Positions 1 through 11,116 of a stretch of DNA of 64,000 nt are shown in pieces. The stretch is from Cladophialophora immunda (taxonomy: Eukaryota > Ascomycota > Eurotiomycetes > Chaetothyriales > Herpotrichiellaceae). The stretch is taken from positions 372,001 to 436,000 of the forward strand of contig NW_015622548.1 of the NCBI RefSeq assembly GCF_000835495.1, given 5' to 3'. Under the pieces are notes generated by a model. That model did not search any database and was not told where the DNA came from. It worked only from the letters and a program-made list of their open reading frames with translations. Position 1 is the first letter of the stretch, and every line of letters starts with the position of its first letter. Position numbers and translations under genes: made by a program.

Positions 1-2751
1 TTTACGTTCAGAGACCTTCTGGTTCGCCATGAGAGAACTCTGCACACCCCTGAACAGGTGGCAAATGCCATCGAGAAACTACGTTCGAATGCGCCGACAA
101 CTCAGGACCCTCCTTCAGGTCCGTCGCCCCCGACCCCGGTTGAATTCATTCTAACTCAGAGATCAGCGAAGGGCGTCACGTCGAAACCGTCGATATCTAG
201 AGATAAAGGGAAAGACGAAGCTGTAATTTTTCAAGACGACTTGACTACAGCTTCTTCGAATCACTCAACCGGCCGACTCAGAGGCTCTCTACCCGCCGCT
301 TCCAAACCAGCTTCAAAGTCCCCCACAAGGTCGAATGGTGTCAAATCACCAAGGTCCCCGGTGGCTCCAACTCGGAGACCAGCAACTCAGGTCGATAAGA
401 TTTCTGAACCATTCCAATCTTCCAATTTCAACGGCGATCCCGCTATTATTCAAGATCAGCAGCCCTCCATGGGACTTCACTTGGCAGATTTTAGTGTCGA
501 CGTTTCTGATCTCGAGAAGATGCGAACATTCCCGAGCTCGGTGCCCCTCCCAGACCTTGATGGCGACCTGGAATTCCTCGACTTCTTCGACCCGTTTTTG
601 GGCTTGCCTCCGAAGCAACTTGAAGCTTTCGCAATGCCACCACTTGGCGGCAATACGGACGGCTGGTCACCTCTGGAGAATTTTTCAGGCTCAAGCCAGG
701 CTTCAATGCAGGATTACGGTTTTCAGCAAACCCATATTTCGACTGCGCACGAGACACCGTCAGTTGACGATTCCAACCAATCGTGGGAAACGGCCAGTCA
801 CGCAAATTCACGCTCTAAAGAATTCTCTGGCCCGTGGGACGAGACTTCAGCTCAGGGTTTCACGACGAATCGCTCTGACTTCGAGAGCTGTTCAAGCTTT
901 CAGATTCCACAGACAAAGTTCTCGAAGCCTCCAGCGCTTGCTTTTACCGAATCGATGCGAGCTCATCTCTTGAGGGACCTATCGAATAGACTCTCTGCGG
1001 AAAATTTGGGCAATTTCCGATTACCCAGCGCAGCTGCACTCCAGAAATGCATCCGAACTTACGTCGACGCCTTCCACGTCCACCTGCCTATCTTCCACCT
1101 GCAGACTATGGATTTCGAAACCACGCCGTCGCCCCTCATTCTCGCCATATGTGCCATTGGCGCTCTTTACCGGCTAGAAAGGAAGATTGCTGCTTCGTTG
1201 TATCTGAAAGCAGACCAGGCCCTGGCTGCCGCAGTTGTTGACCGAGGTGAGCATCTCCACAAGAAGCCACGCTTGCTGGAAGAGTGGGTTCAGCCGCGAT
1301 CTCAATCACCAAAATCAACACCGGAATCCCTATGGAAGAGTCAAACTCGATTGCTGCTTGCAATGCTCAGCTGCTTCAGCGGTGACACGGAAGTCATTTC
1401 CAAGGCCATTATACGTCTTGGCGACTTCCTCGTAGTAAGCTCATTGAGTCAGTCAAGCAAGAACCCTTATTGATGAGCTCTTAGGACTTTCGTGATCTAG
1501 CTCCCACTGTCAAGCATCGTAAAAGCAGAGATAAACCGCTGAGTTGGCGGGAATGGATCGAAAGGGAGAGCGTTAAGAGGTCAGTCGGGGAATTGGGAGG
1601 GACGCATCGCCCGCTAACATTGATGTATAGGGTGTTGTACGGCCAGATAATGTTTGGGAATTTGGTCACCATGACATACGGGATCCCCCCTGGGTATTCC
1701 CTGGTTTCAGATGGCTTCATCGAGATGCCGTGTGACCAGTCTTTGTGGGATGCTCTCACGGAAGAGCAGTGGCATGAAGCGGCGACGCGAAAAGGGCAGA
1801 CCTCCTCGCTCAACATCATAGAAGCTGTGTCGATGGTCATGAACGGAAATTCAACCAAGACAGTGCCGCAAGAGTGCTGGGAGTGGTCACCATTCGCAAT
1901 CAGCGTGGTGATCAACGTTATCTCAATTCACATCTGGCATATCACCCAAGGATCGTACTTCTTCGGGGATTTCTCCAGTCCGGGACAGTCGAACGAAACA
2001 CAGAAGTCTCAGACTCTCGCCCAAACAGAGGCTGCCCTTTCTAGATGCCGAGCCTTGATTACCCAAGCCAGCTCGGATGCGGACTATCCCTGGACGGAAG
2101 CTGAAACACCTTTGCTGTTTAATTGTCTGGCGCTGTTGCGGGCCAGTTATTGTCGGGCATTTACAGGACACAGCGCAGCCGATTCCATGATGCTGCTCAA
2201 GGAAAGCCAGGAAGAATTCATGGCTTCAATTGAGGACTTTGTCGCGCTGCCGCAGAATCGAGGCAACCTCGTAGCAAGGGCAGTCGGCCGGGCATTCGAA
2301 GGCATGCTGATACCGTACAAAGCAGGAACAATGCTTATCAAGAAGACGGCAGCATTGACCTGGGCTATCGGACACGCTTTGGCAGGTTGGGAGACAGGTA
2401 AGCTCACCTGTCAATTGATACGTCTATTCTTGTGGATATTGTCACTCACTCTCTATCACAGCACTATTGGTCACGAAATGGGTGCATGCCATTGAGGTTG
2501 AAACCCGGTCAAGTCCTGATTGTGGTTCGACCAGCGAGCTCGAGACCCAGACCATGCAAGCCATCAGAAACCTCCTGTCCGAATTGGAGGACGGTTTCGA
2601 TAATGAATTTGGCCCTTCTCTGGCGGCGAAGCTTGCACGGTACTGGGCTGGTTTCTACGATGATACCTGGGTATGGGGTTTGACACCGCGGATGGGATAT
2701 ATCCTGCGCGAGTTAGCCAACTGTTACGAGAGCAAGTTGGCGGCGTCTTGA
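1..2751 (+). CDS. C2H2 zinc-finger / fungal_trans domain transcription factor (5' truncated)
   Basis: Partial gene: the window opens inside it, in frame from base 1. Exons read as 1-1434, 1485-1579, 1631-2397 and 2462-2751, giving 861 visible codons. The first residues (FRDLLVRHERTLH) look like the end of a C2H2 finger, with the helix and its two zinc-binding His. A Ser/Pro-rich linker of about 300 residues follows. The rest resembles the fungal-specific transcription factor domain (PF04082): LPSAAALQKCIRTYVDAFHVHLPIFH, then a WREWIERESVKR stretch and the downstream lPc/W block. This C2H2 plus fungal_trans architecture is common in Pezizomycotina nuclear regulators. Intron 2 (1580-1630) has a clear GCTAAC branch site. 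Target genes cannot be told from the sequence. Confidence 0.85.
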
Positions 2752-3243
2752 TCTGGCCTTGCCGCCAGTATGACAGATGCCGGAGTTATGGTGATTGCGA
2801 TAGGACAGTCAACCACATCGAGGGAAGCAAAATAATGGCGGACCTTTCGTTAAGCTGGCTCCATCCCATTCGTAATCTCTACTCCGTCCTTTGGTGGACG
2901 TTTGTCGAACTGCCGTATCGGTTGTCATCCATGACTAAGCAATCCCAGCCTTTCTAGTTTCTCCGACGCCGAGATCGCCCATCGTCGCTTGAGGGCTTCG
3001 CGTCCATAACCGAATCGAGCACATAGCAAGAGATCAGATCTAATTACCCCATTGTCATTGGTGTTGATTGTGATACAAGACCTCTTGTGTGATATTGGCG
3101 GTGATATATCTTCTCAAAACTAGTTGGAGCCATATCGCCGCATCTCATATCCTTCTTCCACCTACGCAGTCCGCAACTCTCACCTGTTCATCACCGCCTA
3201 GGGCCTTGACCATCGTTGAACGAAACGGCGAATTACAGAGAAG
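2752..3243. other. Intergenic, no gene seen
   Basis: This is the 3' flank of the zinc-finger gene and 5' flank of the Smr gene. Short open frames here have no family features. Confidence 0.6.
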
Positions 3244-4082
3244 ATGTCGCATGAAATGTCAACACAACATGCAACCCGAGTAGGGGCCAGACGTAAGTGA
3301 ACCTCGCCCAGCTTGGCTGGCTCTTGCTATAGGCCGATGTTCAGAGTCTTATTGACTGATTGATTCGGTATCGGGTTGTAGCATTCAATCACAGTCAATC
3401 CCAAGCTGCCGAAGAAGAGTACGACCGATTACGGAATCTGGCGCGCCAGGAGGGCTCCAAACGCTCCAATTGTTTCCAGCGATCCCAAGACGCGTATGCC
3501 AACGGCGATGGCGCGGCTGCGCATGCACTCTCGCAGGAGGGCAAGGAACACGGGGCCAAAATGGAGATGTACAACAAACAAGCTGCCGACTTCATCTTTC
3601 GCGAAAACAACGCTGAGGGGCGAGTCGCCGCCGATACGATCGACCTGCACGGTCTGTATGTTGAAGAGGCAGAAGAGATCTTAGAACAGAGGATCCGATA
3701 TGCTCAGAATCATGGTCAAACACATCTCCACGTCGTGGTCGGGAGAGGCAATCATTCTCCCGACCATATCCAGAAACTGAAACCTCGAGTCGAACAAACC
3801 TGTCGGGACCTCGGCTTGCAATACCACACCGAGTCGAATGAAGGCAGAATTTACATCAAGCTCGACGGCAGCCCTGTGGACATGCAACATGTGAGCAACT
3901 GGCAAGGCTACCAAACATATCCAGATCATCAGCAACAACCCTGGCATCCTCAACACGCTCAGCATCAACAACCACAACATTACCCCGCTCAAGGAGGGGG
4001 GCAATATGGCGGAGAGGAGAAGCTTGCCCAAGGACTTCTGTCCCGACTCATCAACAAACTCTTGCGCATGTTGTGTGGCTGA
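3244..4082 (+). CDS. DUF1771-Smr domain protein
   Basis: Exons 3244-3292 and 3382-4082 give 249 aa. The start ATG lies in a short first exon; the 89-nt intron has GTAAGT and a TTGACTGA branch region. Residues about 26-90 form a DUF1771 helical region (AEEEYDRLRNLARQEG...). Residues about 100-178 form an Smr domain with the DLHG motif (104-107) and the VVVGRGNHS loop (134-142). Smr domains of this type are found in nucleases and RNA-binding proteins; fungal homologues with DUF1771 are cytosolic and poorly characterised. The C-terminal tail from about residue 190 is rich in Gln and His and looks disordered. Assignment to the family is firm; the cellular role is not. Confidence 0.9.
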
Positions 4083-5584
4083 TGGCATGACTATAACATA
4101 AGCTCTGTCATGAACAAGGTGGCCAGCATCGCGCTGGAGCTCTTTGTTTGGAGCAGAACTTTGGAAACCATTGAGGGACAGAGTCAATATGTGTCTCGGG
4201 AAACCATGCTGACTCACCAAGCCTTCGCTATCGCCGAGAGAGTCAGAAATACGTCTGCTGATAGCGTACGCTTATTCTCAGCGGGACATGACTTCGAGTT
4301 GTTGGAGCTGTCGCTTCGTCAGTGGGCTCTAGGAACTAGATTCCGTTCCAGCCGGGTTTTCCAGCGGACCAGATTTCCTACCATGCTGAACATTAACTGA
4401 GTCCCTCTGAGCACGGATGGGGAAATCAATTCGCAGGCTCCTGTCGTCGACTTGATTGAAGGCGCCCAGAATTGATTCTAGGCCCTTTTTTTGCGGCAGC
4501 CGCGAGCGCATTCAGCCCACACAGTTTGCCATTGAGCAATTCTTATGGCTCAATCTGCCTGGAGGAGTCAATAATACCCGACCTTGCGCCACTTGACCTC
4601 GGGTTCCCTTTTCTGACGGGACCGACCATTTATACAATATGCTCTGAGTGCTTTTGTTGCCTGTTCAGTGTCTTTCGATAGGAGCAACTGAAGTTTTGGG
4701 ACGATGGCCAGTGCAGTCACATCGCCTCATTGAAGCTCAAGAGGCCAGTTATCACCTTGCATCTCGCCCATCCTGCTCTGCTCGGATCCAACTTACGTGT
4801 TCGCGATGTGATTTGGTTCAAAATATGAATGACAGGCGGGTAGTAGCATGTCAAGACAGTCATCAATGCATATTGAACAAAGTGCACAGCGAGTGACCTT
4901 CAGCAGTACGCGTTTGCCGCTTTATACCGGTCTCACTTCATATTGCTCATGCTCTACTGGACTACAAGCGTTTATGTTATTACTAAGAAGGTGCAGTGAC
5001 AGGCGCAGCCTCATCCGCGGCTGGGTGCCCTCGGATGAATTTGCTGGCAGGGGCGAGTATCAGGTATATCGCTATACAATGTGGCCCCCCTGAGACTTCC
5101 TCAAAGACCATCATATTTCACGGCCGGACGATTCGAAGGTCATATACGCTTGGGACCATATGACACGTCAAACTGCCTCGGCGACCTCAACTAATGCGCT
5201 TCAGCGTTTCCCGCTCAAGACTTATCATCTGCAGCGCTGGGAGACGACCGAGAAGAAGCTGAGAGTGCAAAGCCCCTTTCAAATTTGATGGTCTAGAAGA
5301 TGACTGGGGCAGACGAACCGCGATATGAGTACGTCCTCTCTTTTCATAAGCAGGCGGAAAATCAATGATTGACTGCCTATCATCGTCGAACGAACAGCTC
5401 CTCCCATTTCCTGTCCTCCATCAACATCGTGTTTGGAGCCAGATTCAGCCACAGTTCTTTGACGCTGCTCTCGTTATGTTCCAAATGTTCCTTCTTCTCT
5501 TCTGCACAACTATAAGCCCCTCGCCCTTTCCTCCGCCTCAACGTCCCCCTGCTAGGCCACAGCTACAACAATCCTTCTATGAAG
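4083..5584. other. Intergenic, 3' flank of the RiPP precursor
   Basis: About 1.5 kb between the Smr gene and the end of the precursor gene. I see no domain-bearing frame or RNA gene. Confidence 0.6.
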
Positions 5585-6686
5585 CTAGTATGCGTCCTCG
5601 TACGTGCCAGCGGCTGCTTCAGACCTCTTTGTTGGGATGGCCAGAACGGGATCTCGTGCATTCAACTCGGCATTTCTCTTTGGCTGCTTGTAGCCTATGG
5701 CATGTGAGCATGTCTTTCGCAAGTCACCATTTCTGCGTACCTGATTGTCCGCTGCAGCAGTTGCCCTGTGGGTCTGGCTCCGGCTCTGGCTCCGGCTCTG
5801 GCTCCGGTGAGGCCTCCCTGATCACCATATCGACGGCGGGCTCGGCAGCCATGTCAGGAACTGTTGTCGGTTCTGGCTCAGGGTCTCGGATCATGAGTTC
5901 ACCGTCTACGTCGCGTTTTGGTTGGTAGTAGTCTGGTTTTCGTCAGCGTCGTGGGCGCAAAGAACAGCACGGAGAGCGCTGACTGGCTTGGGTACTGCAA
6001 CAATTTCCGTCTGTCTCTTCGTCACCATCTGCTGCCTCACCTTCTGGGGCTGGCGCTGGCATTGGTTCTGGCATTGGTTCTGGTTCGGGATCCCTGGCTC
6101 CAGGCACGACTCCCAGGTCGCGTTTCGGCTGGTCATAGTCTGGTTGTCGTCAGCACCGTGGATGAGGAGGATAACACGCAGTATACCGACCGGTTTGGCT
6201 GCTGCAGCAGTTCCCATCCGTTTCTTCACCATCTGGGCTCGGCTCGGGCGCTGGCTCAGGTTCAGGTTCGGGCTCAGGCTCAGGGGCCCTTGCCATCAAC
6301 TCGTCCTCATTGTCACGCTTCGGATACTCTGGATTTGCGATCAGCGAGTGCTCGCCGTCGGCAAATGAGACTGACGGTTTTGGCTACTGCAGCAATTTCC
6401 ATCGGTCTCTTCGTCGCCTGGACTTGGTTCTGGGGCGGGAACGGGCTCTGGAGCCGGCTCCGGAGCAGGTGCTCTGACTAGAATTGCATGTCGAATAGCG
6501 GCCATAAGGTCGCGTTTGGGTTGGTTATACCCTAACACCAATCAGCTGGTTTGAAGGCACTTTGGAAGATGTCTTACCACTCTGGCCGCTGCAGCAATTT
6601 CCGCGCTCATCGAGTTCCAAAGGAAAGCTGTGTCCTGTCTGAACGACGATGGCGGCCACTGCCACAAAAACAGGGAGAAACTTCAT
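5585..6686 (-). CDS. Kexin-processed RiPP precursor with five Cys-Cys/Tyr core repeats
   Basis: Exons on the minus strand: 6686-6578, 6531-6376, 6328-6191, 6139-5984, 5932-5741 and 5694-5585. They give 286 aa. Residues 1-20 are a signal peptide. Five cores follow: GNCCSGQSGYNQPKR (29-43), GNCCSSQNQYPKR (81-93), GNCCSSQTDYDQPKR (127-141), GNCCSTQANYYQPKR (179-193) and GNCCSGQSGYKQPKR (243-257). Every core ends in KR, a Kex2 site. Spacers begin with Asp or Asn, carry one Arg, then Pro-Glu/Ala-Pro runs and an acidic stretch. A further KR lies at 273-274. Each of the five introns (46-51 nt) cuts codon 9 of a core in phase 1. Secreted repeat precursors next to UstYa genes are the signature of dikaritin-type fungal RiPPs (ustiloxin, phomopsin and asperipin are known members). 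This core is one I do not recognise. Product structure and activity are unknown. Confidence 0.9.
5695..5740 (-). other. Intron 5 of the RiPP precursor (inside core 5)
   Basis: GTACGC...CATAG, 46 nt, phase 1. Splicing restores Gly251 and joins the CCSGQS half to the YKQPKR half of core 5. Confidence 0.85.
5933..5983 (-). other. Intron 4 of the RiPP precursor (inside core 4)
   Basis: GTCAGC...ACCAG, 51 nt, phase 1. Its 3' end (GCTGACGAAAACCAG) is nearly the same as that of intron 3, so exon and intron look duplicated together. Confidence 0.85.
6140..6190 (-). other. Intron 3 of the RiPP precursor (inside core 3)
   Basis: GTCGGT...ACCAG, 51 nt, phase 1, same length as intron 4 and ending GCTGACGACAACCAG. 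Confidence 0.85.
6329..6375 (-). other. Intron 2 of the RiPP precursor (inside core 2)
   Basis: GTCAGT...TCCAG, 47 nt, phase 1. Core 2 is two residues shorter than the others just after this intron. Confidence 0.85.
6532..6577 (-). other. Intron 1 of the RiPP precursor (inside core 1)
   Basis: GTAAGA...TTAG, 46 nt, phase 1. Splicing joins the half core that follows the signal peptide to YNQPKR. Confidence 0.85.
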
Positions 6687-8124
6687 ATTGAATACAGTAC
6701 ACAGCGAGCAGAAGCTGATGCGTGACGGAGAAGAAAAGCTTGAGGATGTGTTTGTCCAAGTGCTTGAATGCAAAAGCCGAGGCCTGAAGGTGAAGCAATG
6801 CCTGAGGATGTATCTTTCAAAATCAACTCCTGAGGGCCAAAGCTATGCTTTTATAGCCTGACCGACTGCAGTGGCGGGAGGGTCCTCATGCTCAACCAAA
6901 CCTTACGAGTTTTGATGTTCACCCTGCTTTCCGGATATCGATAACGGATTACTCGTGCCTAATTCGAGTTTCAACACACGCATACTGCACGCCGCTTGAC
7001 CATCACTCCCAAGTTTTCTTCCTTCAAGGCCTTTCTCCGCCGGCCCGGAGGTTATCACAACGCGAATACGGCTACTGACTGGAGGTGATTGAATCCTTCG
7101 GTCTTGTCTAACAGGTTTTCGTTGTTCAGAGGATGCATTGTTACCGTCCGTCAGCGCAGGATCGTCAATCGGTCATCTGTTATATCTCCAAAAATGGACA
7201 GCTTGTTGCAGGGCGACTGACTTTCCCGTCGGACTGATCACCATAACAACACTGCAGCTGGGTGTAACATCGGGGTATTACAGGAACAAACCAGCACGTT
7301 TGATAGAGGTCGAATCTGGTTCGCACGTCCTCATACTCCCAGCGTCGAAGGATTTGATCTACAACCGCGTTCAGCCAGTCGACAACATCTTGACAGACAC
7401 AGCTGGTTATGCCGATCTATTAAGCCACTACAGACCCCGGCCTTCAACTTCGCGATGATCAATGATAGACACAAGTGGGCTCTTCGGCTCATTCGAGTTT
7501 CAGAGACTTGGTCGCACCCTGTGCGCGTTATCCCCTGAATCGTGGATTGCCCCGGCATTGCCATAGTCACGAGAGACTTGATATTGGTTCGTAATCACGT
7601 GATGACTAGGAACGAACTCTACTCCACGTCTTTGCAGCTCGACAGATCATCAGTCCCACTTGATTTCTCCTGTTTGGGAAAACGGAAGCGAGGGTAGGTC
7701 TCGGTCCTGGTAAATATGATCTTTGCTGTAGGTGCAAACTTGTTTTCTTCCTAGGATCTGGACGTCTCAGCCTCCTGCATCATGCATTCCTTCGCGCCCA
7801 GGGTGGAGAGTTCAAAGTCCAAATGAGAACGACCAACGACATATCAAATGCGGAGAGGACATCAGAAAGTGTTCTATCGTCCCCGTGGCCTGATTCTTTG
7901 GCCTGCGAGGTTTCAACGTCATTTTAGAGCAGGGAATGCCTGTTCTGGAACGAGTATTTTTTCAGGACGGCTGATGGAGGAAGTGGAGATCCCACTCACG
8001 AAACACTCAAGCCTTGGGAAACATTAGCTTGAGCTTTCAGCAAAGAGTCTATTGTCGCATAGGCGGTCCTCAAAGCGCAATCTGGATACTCGTTCATGAG
8101 TAGGCGAGTTCAAACGGACAGATC
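6687..8124. other. Divergent intergenic region between precursor and first UstYa gene
   Basis: About 1.4 kb shared by the two divergent genes and likely to hold the cluster's bidirectional promoter. Apart from the TATA box at 6848-6855 I see no coding frame or RNA gene. Confidence 0.6.
6848..6855 (-). promoter_or_regulatory. Probable TATA box of the RiPP precursor gene
   Basis: Minus strand reads GGCTATAAAAGCATAG, a canonical TATAAAAG element about 160 nt upstream of the precursor start codon. Strong TATA boxes suit inducible, highly expressed genes. Inferred from sequence and position only. Confidence 0.5.
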
Positions 8125-9336
8125 ATGGATTCTCGCCCATTCGAAGATTTCGAGTCTGCTCCTACATGGAGATTACTGAGGAAATCAGAGTGCACAGAGC
8201 AAGCACCCGCGCCATGGTCGCCAAAGAAGGAGCCACGAACCGCCAAAGTTATGCTGGTGGGCTTCGCCCTTGTTTTGAGCCTTTTGGCAGCCTTCGTCGC
8301 CGGGTATCATTCAAGGCGCCTCAAGGACGATTGCATCAGGCTTCAGTCATCTTGGTGTGAGTTCTGCCTACTGTTATTGTTCTCTCCCAACCACTCGCTA
8401 ACCTCGAAGCTGTTGTGTCCTCCAGCGCCAGGTTTGGACGCCGTGCGCGAGTTCAAGACCGTACAATTCAACGGCTCACTTGGGTATCCTTCGCCTTGGA
8501 CGGCGGAACCTTCTGATGAGGTAGATGATCTGTGGGATCACTTTGTCTATCGTAAGCCCCGACTCCAATCCTTGAGACAAGTTCTTGACCACTGTTCAAA
8601 ACCGCTCACTGGTAGATAGGGGCTCCAATGAGTATTTCTGAGGAAGAGTTTGCGCGTCTCGATGTCGAGTCGAAGGCTTTGGTCCGTTTCCCACCCGAAC
8701 TGGGAGGCGGAATCTGGGCAGACTTGGAGATGGACCATCAGTTGCACTGTCTGGTACGTTGTTACCCGTGAATATCCTGTTATGCGTTGCCGAATGCTCA
8801 AGGCAATAATTGTCAGGATCTTCTCCGAAAGCATACGCACCTGAAATACTACGAGTCCAAAGACATTTCTTTCGTCAATCAATCAAATATAATCCGCGCA
8901 CACCTCGGTAAGCCCATGTTCTTCGCTTTGGTTCAAAAACATGAAATGTCTTGTCACATCTCGAGCAGCCAACATTAACCGCCACACTTGAACAGACCAC
9001 TGTATCAACATTCTCCGTCAGAACATCCTCTGCCACGCCGACACAACCCTCCTGACCTACAACTGGATCAAGGGCTACGACTCGCCGTACCCCAACTTCA
9101 ACAACTGGCACGTTTGTCGGGACTGGGAGGCCATCGACCACTGGGCTGACTCTGTGGCACTTCCGAAGGACAAGATGGTGGAGTGGGGCATGAAGAAGTG
9201 GGACAAGAATGCAGAAGAGTTGGACCCGCCTGAGAGTATGCTCGAGCAGACACGGAGGAATCGTGTCGATGAATGTGTCAGGCTGGGTGGGAGGAGAGAG
9301 GAATGTGAGGAGAGGATTGGCACGGGTGAGCTCTAG
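8125..9336 (+). CDS. UstYa-family (DUF3328) membrane protein, copy A
   Basis: Exons 8125-8356, 8426-8551, 8620-8753, 8817-8907 and 8996-9336 give 307 aa with phases that close perfectly. A single membrane helix lies at about 41-61. The family's paired motifs are intact: HQLHC at 158-162 and HLDHC at 192-196, the latter followed by INILRQNILCHADTTLL. The block after it (NWHVCRDWEAIDHWA) also matches the family. UstYa proteins are proposed metal-dependent oxidases that install ether or other cross-links in the Tyr-containing cores of dikaritin peptides in the secretory pathway. Its position beside the repeat precursor makes that role here the natural inference, with the core Tyr or Cys as possible sites. 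The reaction itself is not visible. Confidence 0.9.
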
Positions 9337-9835
9337 GATCAGGGTTGTGCGTTAAGGAAGATCCGAAGGAATACCTGGTCCGGAGACTTAGGGAAAGGGA
9401 GGTGACCTTATACCTGCAAAGACATGTCAGCTGTAGATCGCTTTATGCAGAGCTCAGAATTGAGAAAGAAGTAGTGACAAGCGGCGACTGTGATCAGTGG
9501 ATACTTGGATACTCCCTGGCTGGGGACTACACGCTTGACTGCTGGGAGCCAGTCGATTTATAATGCCTGACACGGGCTTTATACCTCCTCTTCAAGGGTC
9601 TGGCGTCGCTGGTCAGCAAATGATTTCTATCATGCCGCTTGCCCAAGACGTGGCACCATACCTCGAGTTTATGATGTCTACATATCGTTAGGTCCGGCCA
9701 TCAAAGACACTTCGACCCAACCGGTCAAGCAGCGAGCCAACTTGTTGCCAATTTGTACCAGTTGCATGCAGCAGGTTTCAGCAGACGTGTATCTCTTCTT
9801 TTCCCACTGCAATCGCCAAAAGAAATAGAGCAACC
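9337..9835. other. Intergenic
   Basis: Spacer between the two UstYa-family genes; no supported gene. Confidence 0.6.
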
Positions 9836-10785
9836 ATGGCTGATCTCGAGAGGCGGACCGTCACTTTCACCTCGACTCTGCTGCTGGTCTTCCTGTTCCT
9901 GTCCGGGCTCTTCTGGTACGGCAATGGTCCAGCGCCCACCACGACAGTGAATATACCAACCCAACAACAACACACCAGCGACCGCGGGCGGCACACCGCA
10001 CAGGATCTCCTCTGTGGCCACGACCACGTCGAGCAGCCGCCGGGGTCGACGACGGTGCCCAGGACGTTTGGGAGGATGGCCAAGCTCGAGGATCTCAGCC
10101 CCGCGGGGGACAACGCGTGGGCCACCGAGACGGCCACCAGGGGAGGCGGGTTCCTGGCGGTGCGGTACAACGCGACCATGACGCAAGGCTACGGCCTCAG
10201 CATGTTCCACGCCCTTCATTGTCTGCAGATGATTCGCTTGGCCCTACAAGAGCAAAGAGCCGAAGGATGCGCAGGGGAAAGCGGAGGTGGAGACAAGGTG
10301 GGCCGAGCAGATCCTCATCATCTCCATGATAGTGGTGGTAGAGGGAGTGGAGGGGGCGCAGGCAACGTCGACTACGAACACGTCGCCCATTGCTTCAGCT
10401 ATGTTGCAGAGGTAAGCACCCACTTTTATTTCTGCTCCCTTTGCGATCATCGGGGAAAGACGCATGCCGACAAACAGTTGTGGTGTACGTAGTCGGGTCC
10501 TCTTTCAAGGTTGACGAAAGAGGAAATATGCTGTATGCTGATCTATGAGTTTACTTCTAGTCCCTCCTCTGCGCCGCCGACGGGACGATCGAGCCCCCTA
10601 CGGAGGAATTCAACGAGCGTGGCCACCTTGTCAGCTCCAATGTCGACGGCGCCGGCGTCGTCCACCAGTGCAAGGACGCGAGCCTCCTCTGGAAGGTGAC
10701 GCAGGATTCCGAGCGCAGACCCGTGGAGCGATGGGAGTATAGAGCCGGCGACACGGTCCAATCGGTATTTGGCCAGGCGCTGTGA
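9836..10785 (+). CDS. UstYa-family (DUF3328) membrane protein, copy B
   Basis: Exons 9836-10411 and 10561-10785 give 266 aa. The start sits in a good context (CAACCATGGC). The membrane helix is near the N-terminus, about 11-28. Motif 1 is HALHC (125-129); motif 2 is HVAHC (182-186), continuing after the intron as SLLCAADGTIEPP, which is the family signature. The C-terminal VHQCKD block is present. A Gly-rich, low-complexity insert of about 30 residues (about 146-176) separates the motifs and is unusual. With copy A it could form a pair of cross-linking enzymes, as UstYa and UstYb are proposed to do in ustiloxin biosynthesis. That pairing is inference. Confidence 0.87.
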
Positions 10786-11116
10786 AACCTGTGACCTACT
10801 ACCCCCTTTGGTGCTCTCTTTGGTTTGGTGGGGGGGGGGGGGGGGGGGGGGAGGGTTCTGTAGGATTTGGGAGGAATCGAGCCACATCATGGTGTGCGGG
10901 CGATCTTGTAGGGGTGATCATCGCTAAAGGATGAATGCAGTGAATGTCTCCAGGTACAAAAGTGCACAAAGACGTTTGACGGGAGTTTGTTGATCATCTC
11001 GGCATGGGTATCAACGTACGTAGGTTGTGCTTGGAGGAATAAATTCAGTGCCGGGTGACGATGTCTTTTTTTCTCACAATGCAGGGGCCAACAAACGCGG
11101 AAAATCCTCACACAAC
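10786..11116. other. Intergenic, contains the G tract
   Basis: Short spacer between two cluster genes. Nothing else noted apart from the poly-G run. Confidence 0.6.
10830..10851. repeat. Poly-G tract, 22 G
   Basis: An uninterrupted run of 22 G on the plus strand, 45 nt after the stop codon of copy B. It is probably in the 3' UTR, could form G-quadruplex RNA, and is prone to sequencing length error. Confidence 0.95.

Noticed and set aside
5365..6481. Plus-strand frames with GSGSGSG runs over the precursor locus
   Set aside because: They are shadows of the minus-strand Pro-Glu spacers; the minus strand has signal peptide, repeats and splice sites.
5585..6686. Mating pheromone precursor as an alternative identity
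   Set aside because: Repeats with KR and X-Pro spacers resemble alpha-pheromone precursors, but the core lacks pheromone-like Trp/Cys pattern and the gene sits among UstYa-family genes.
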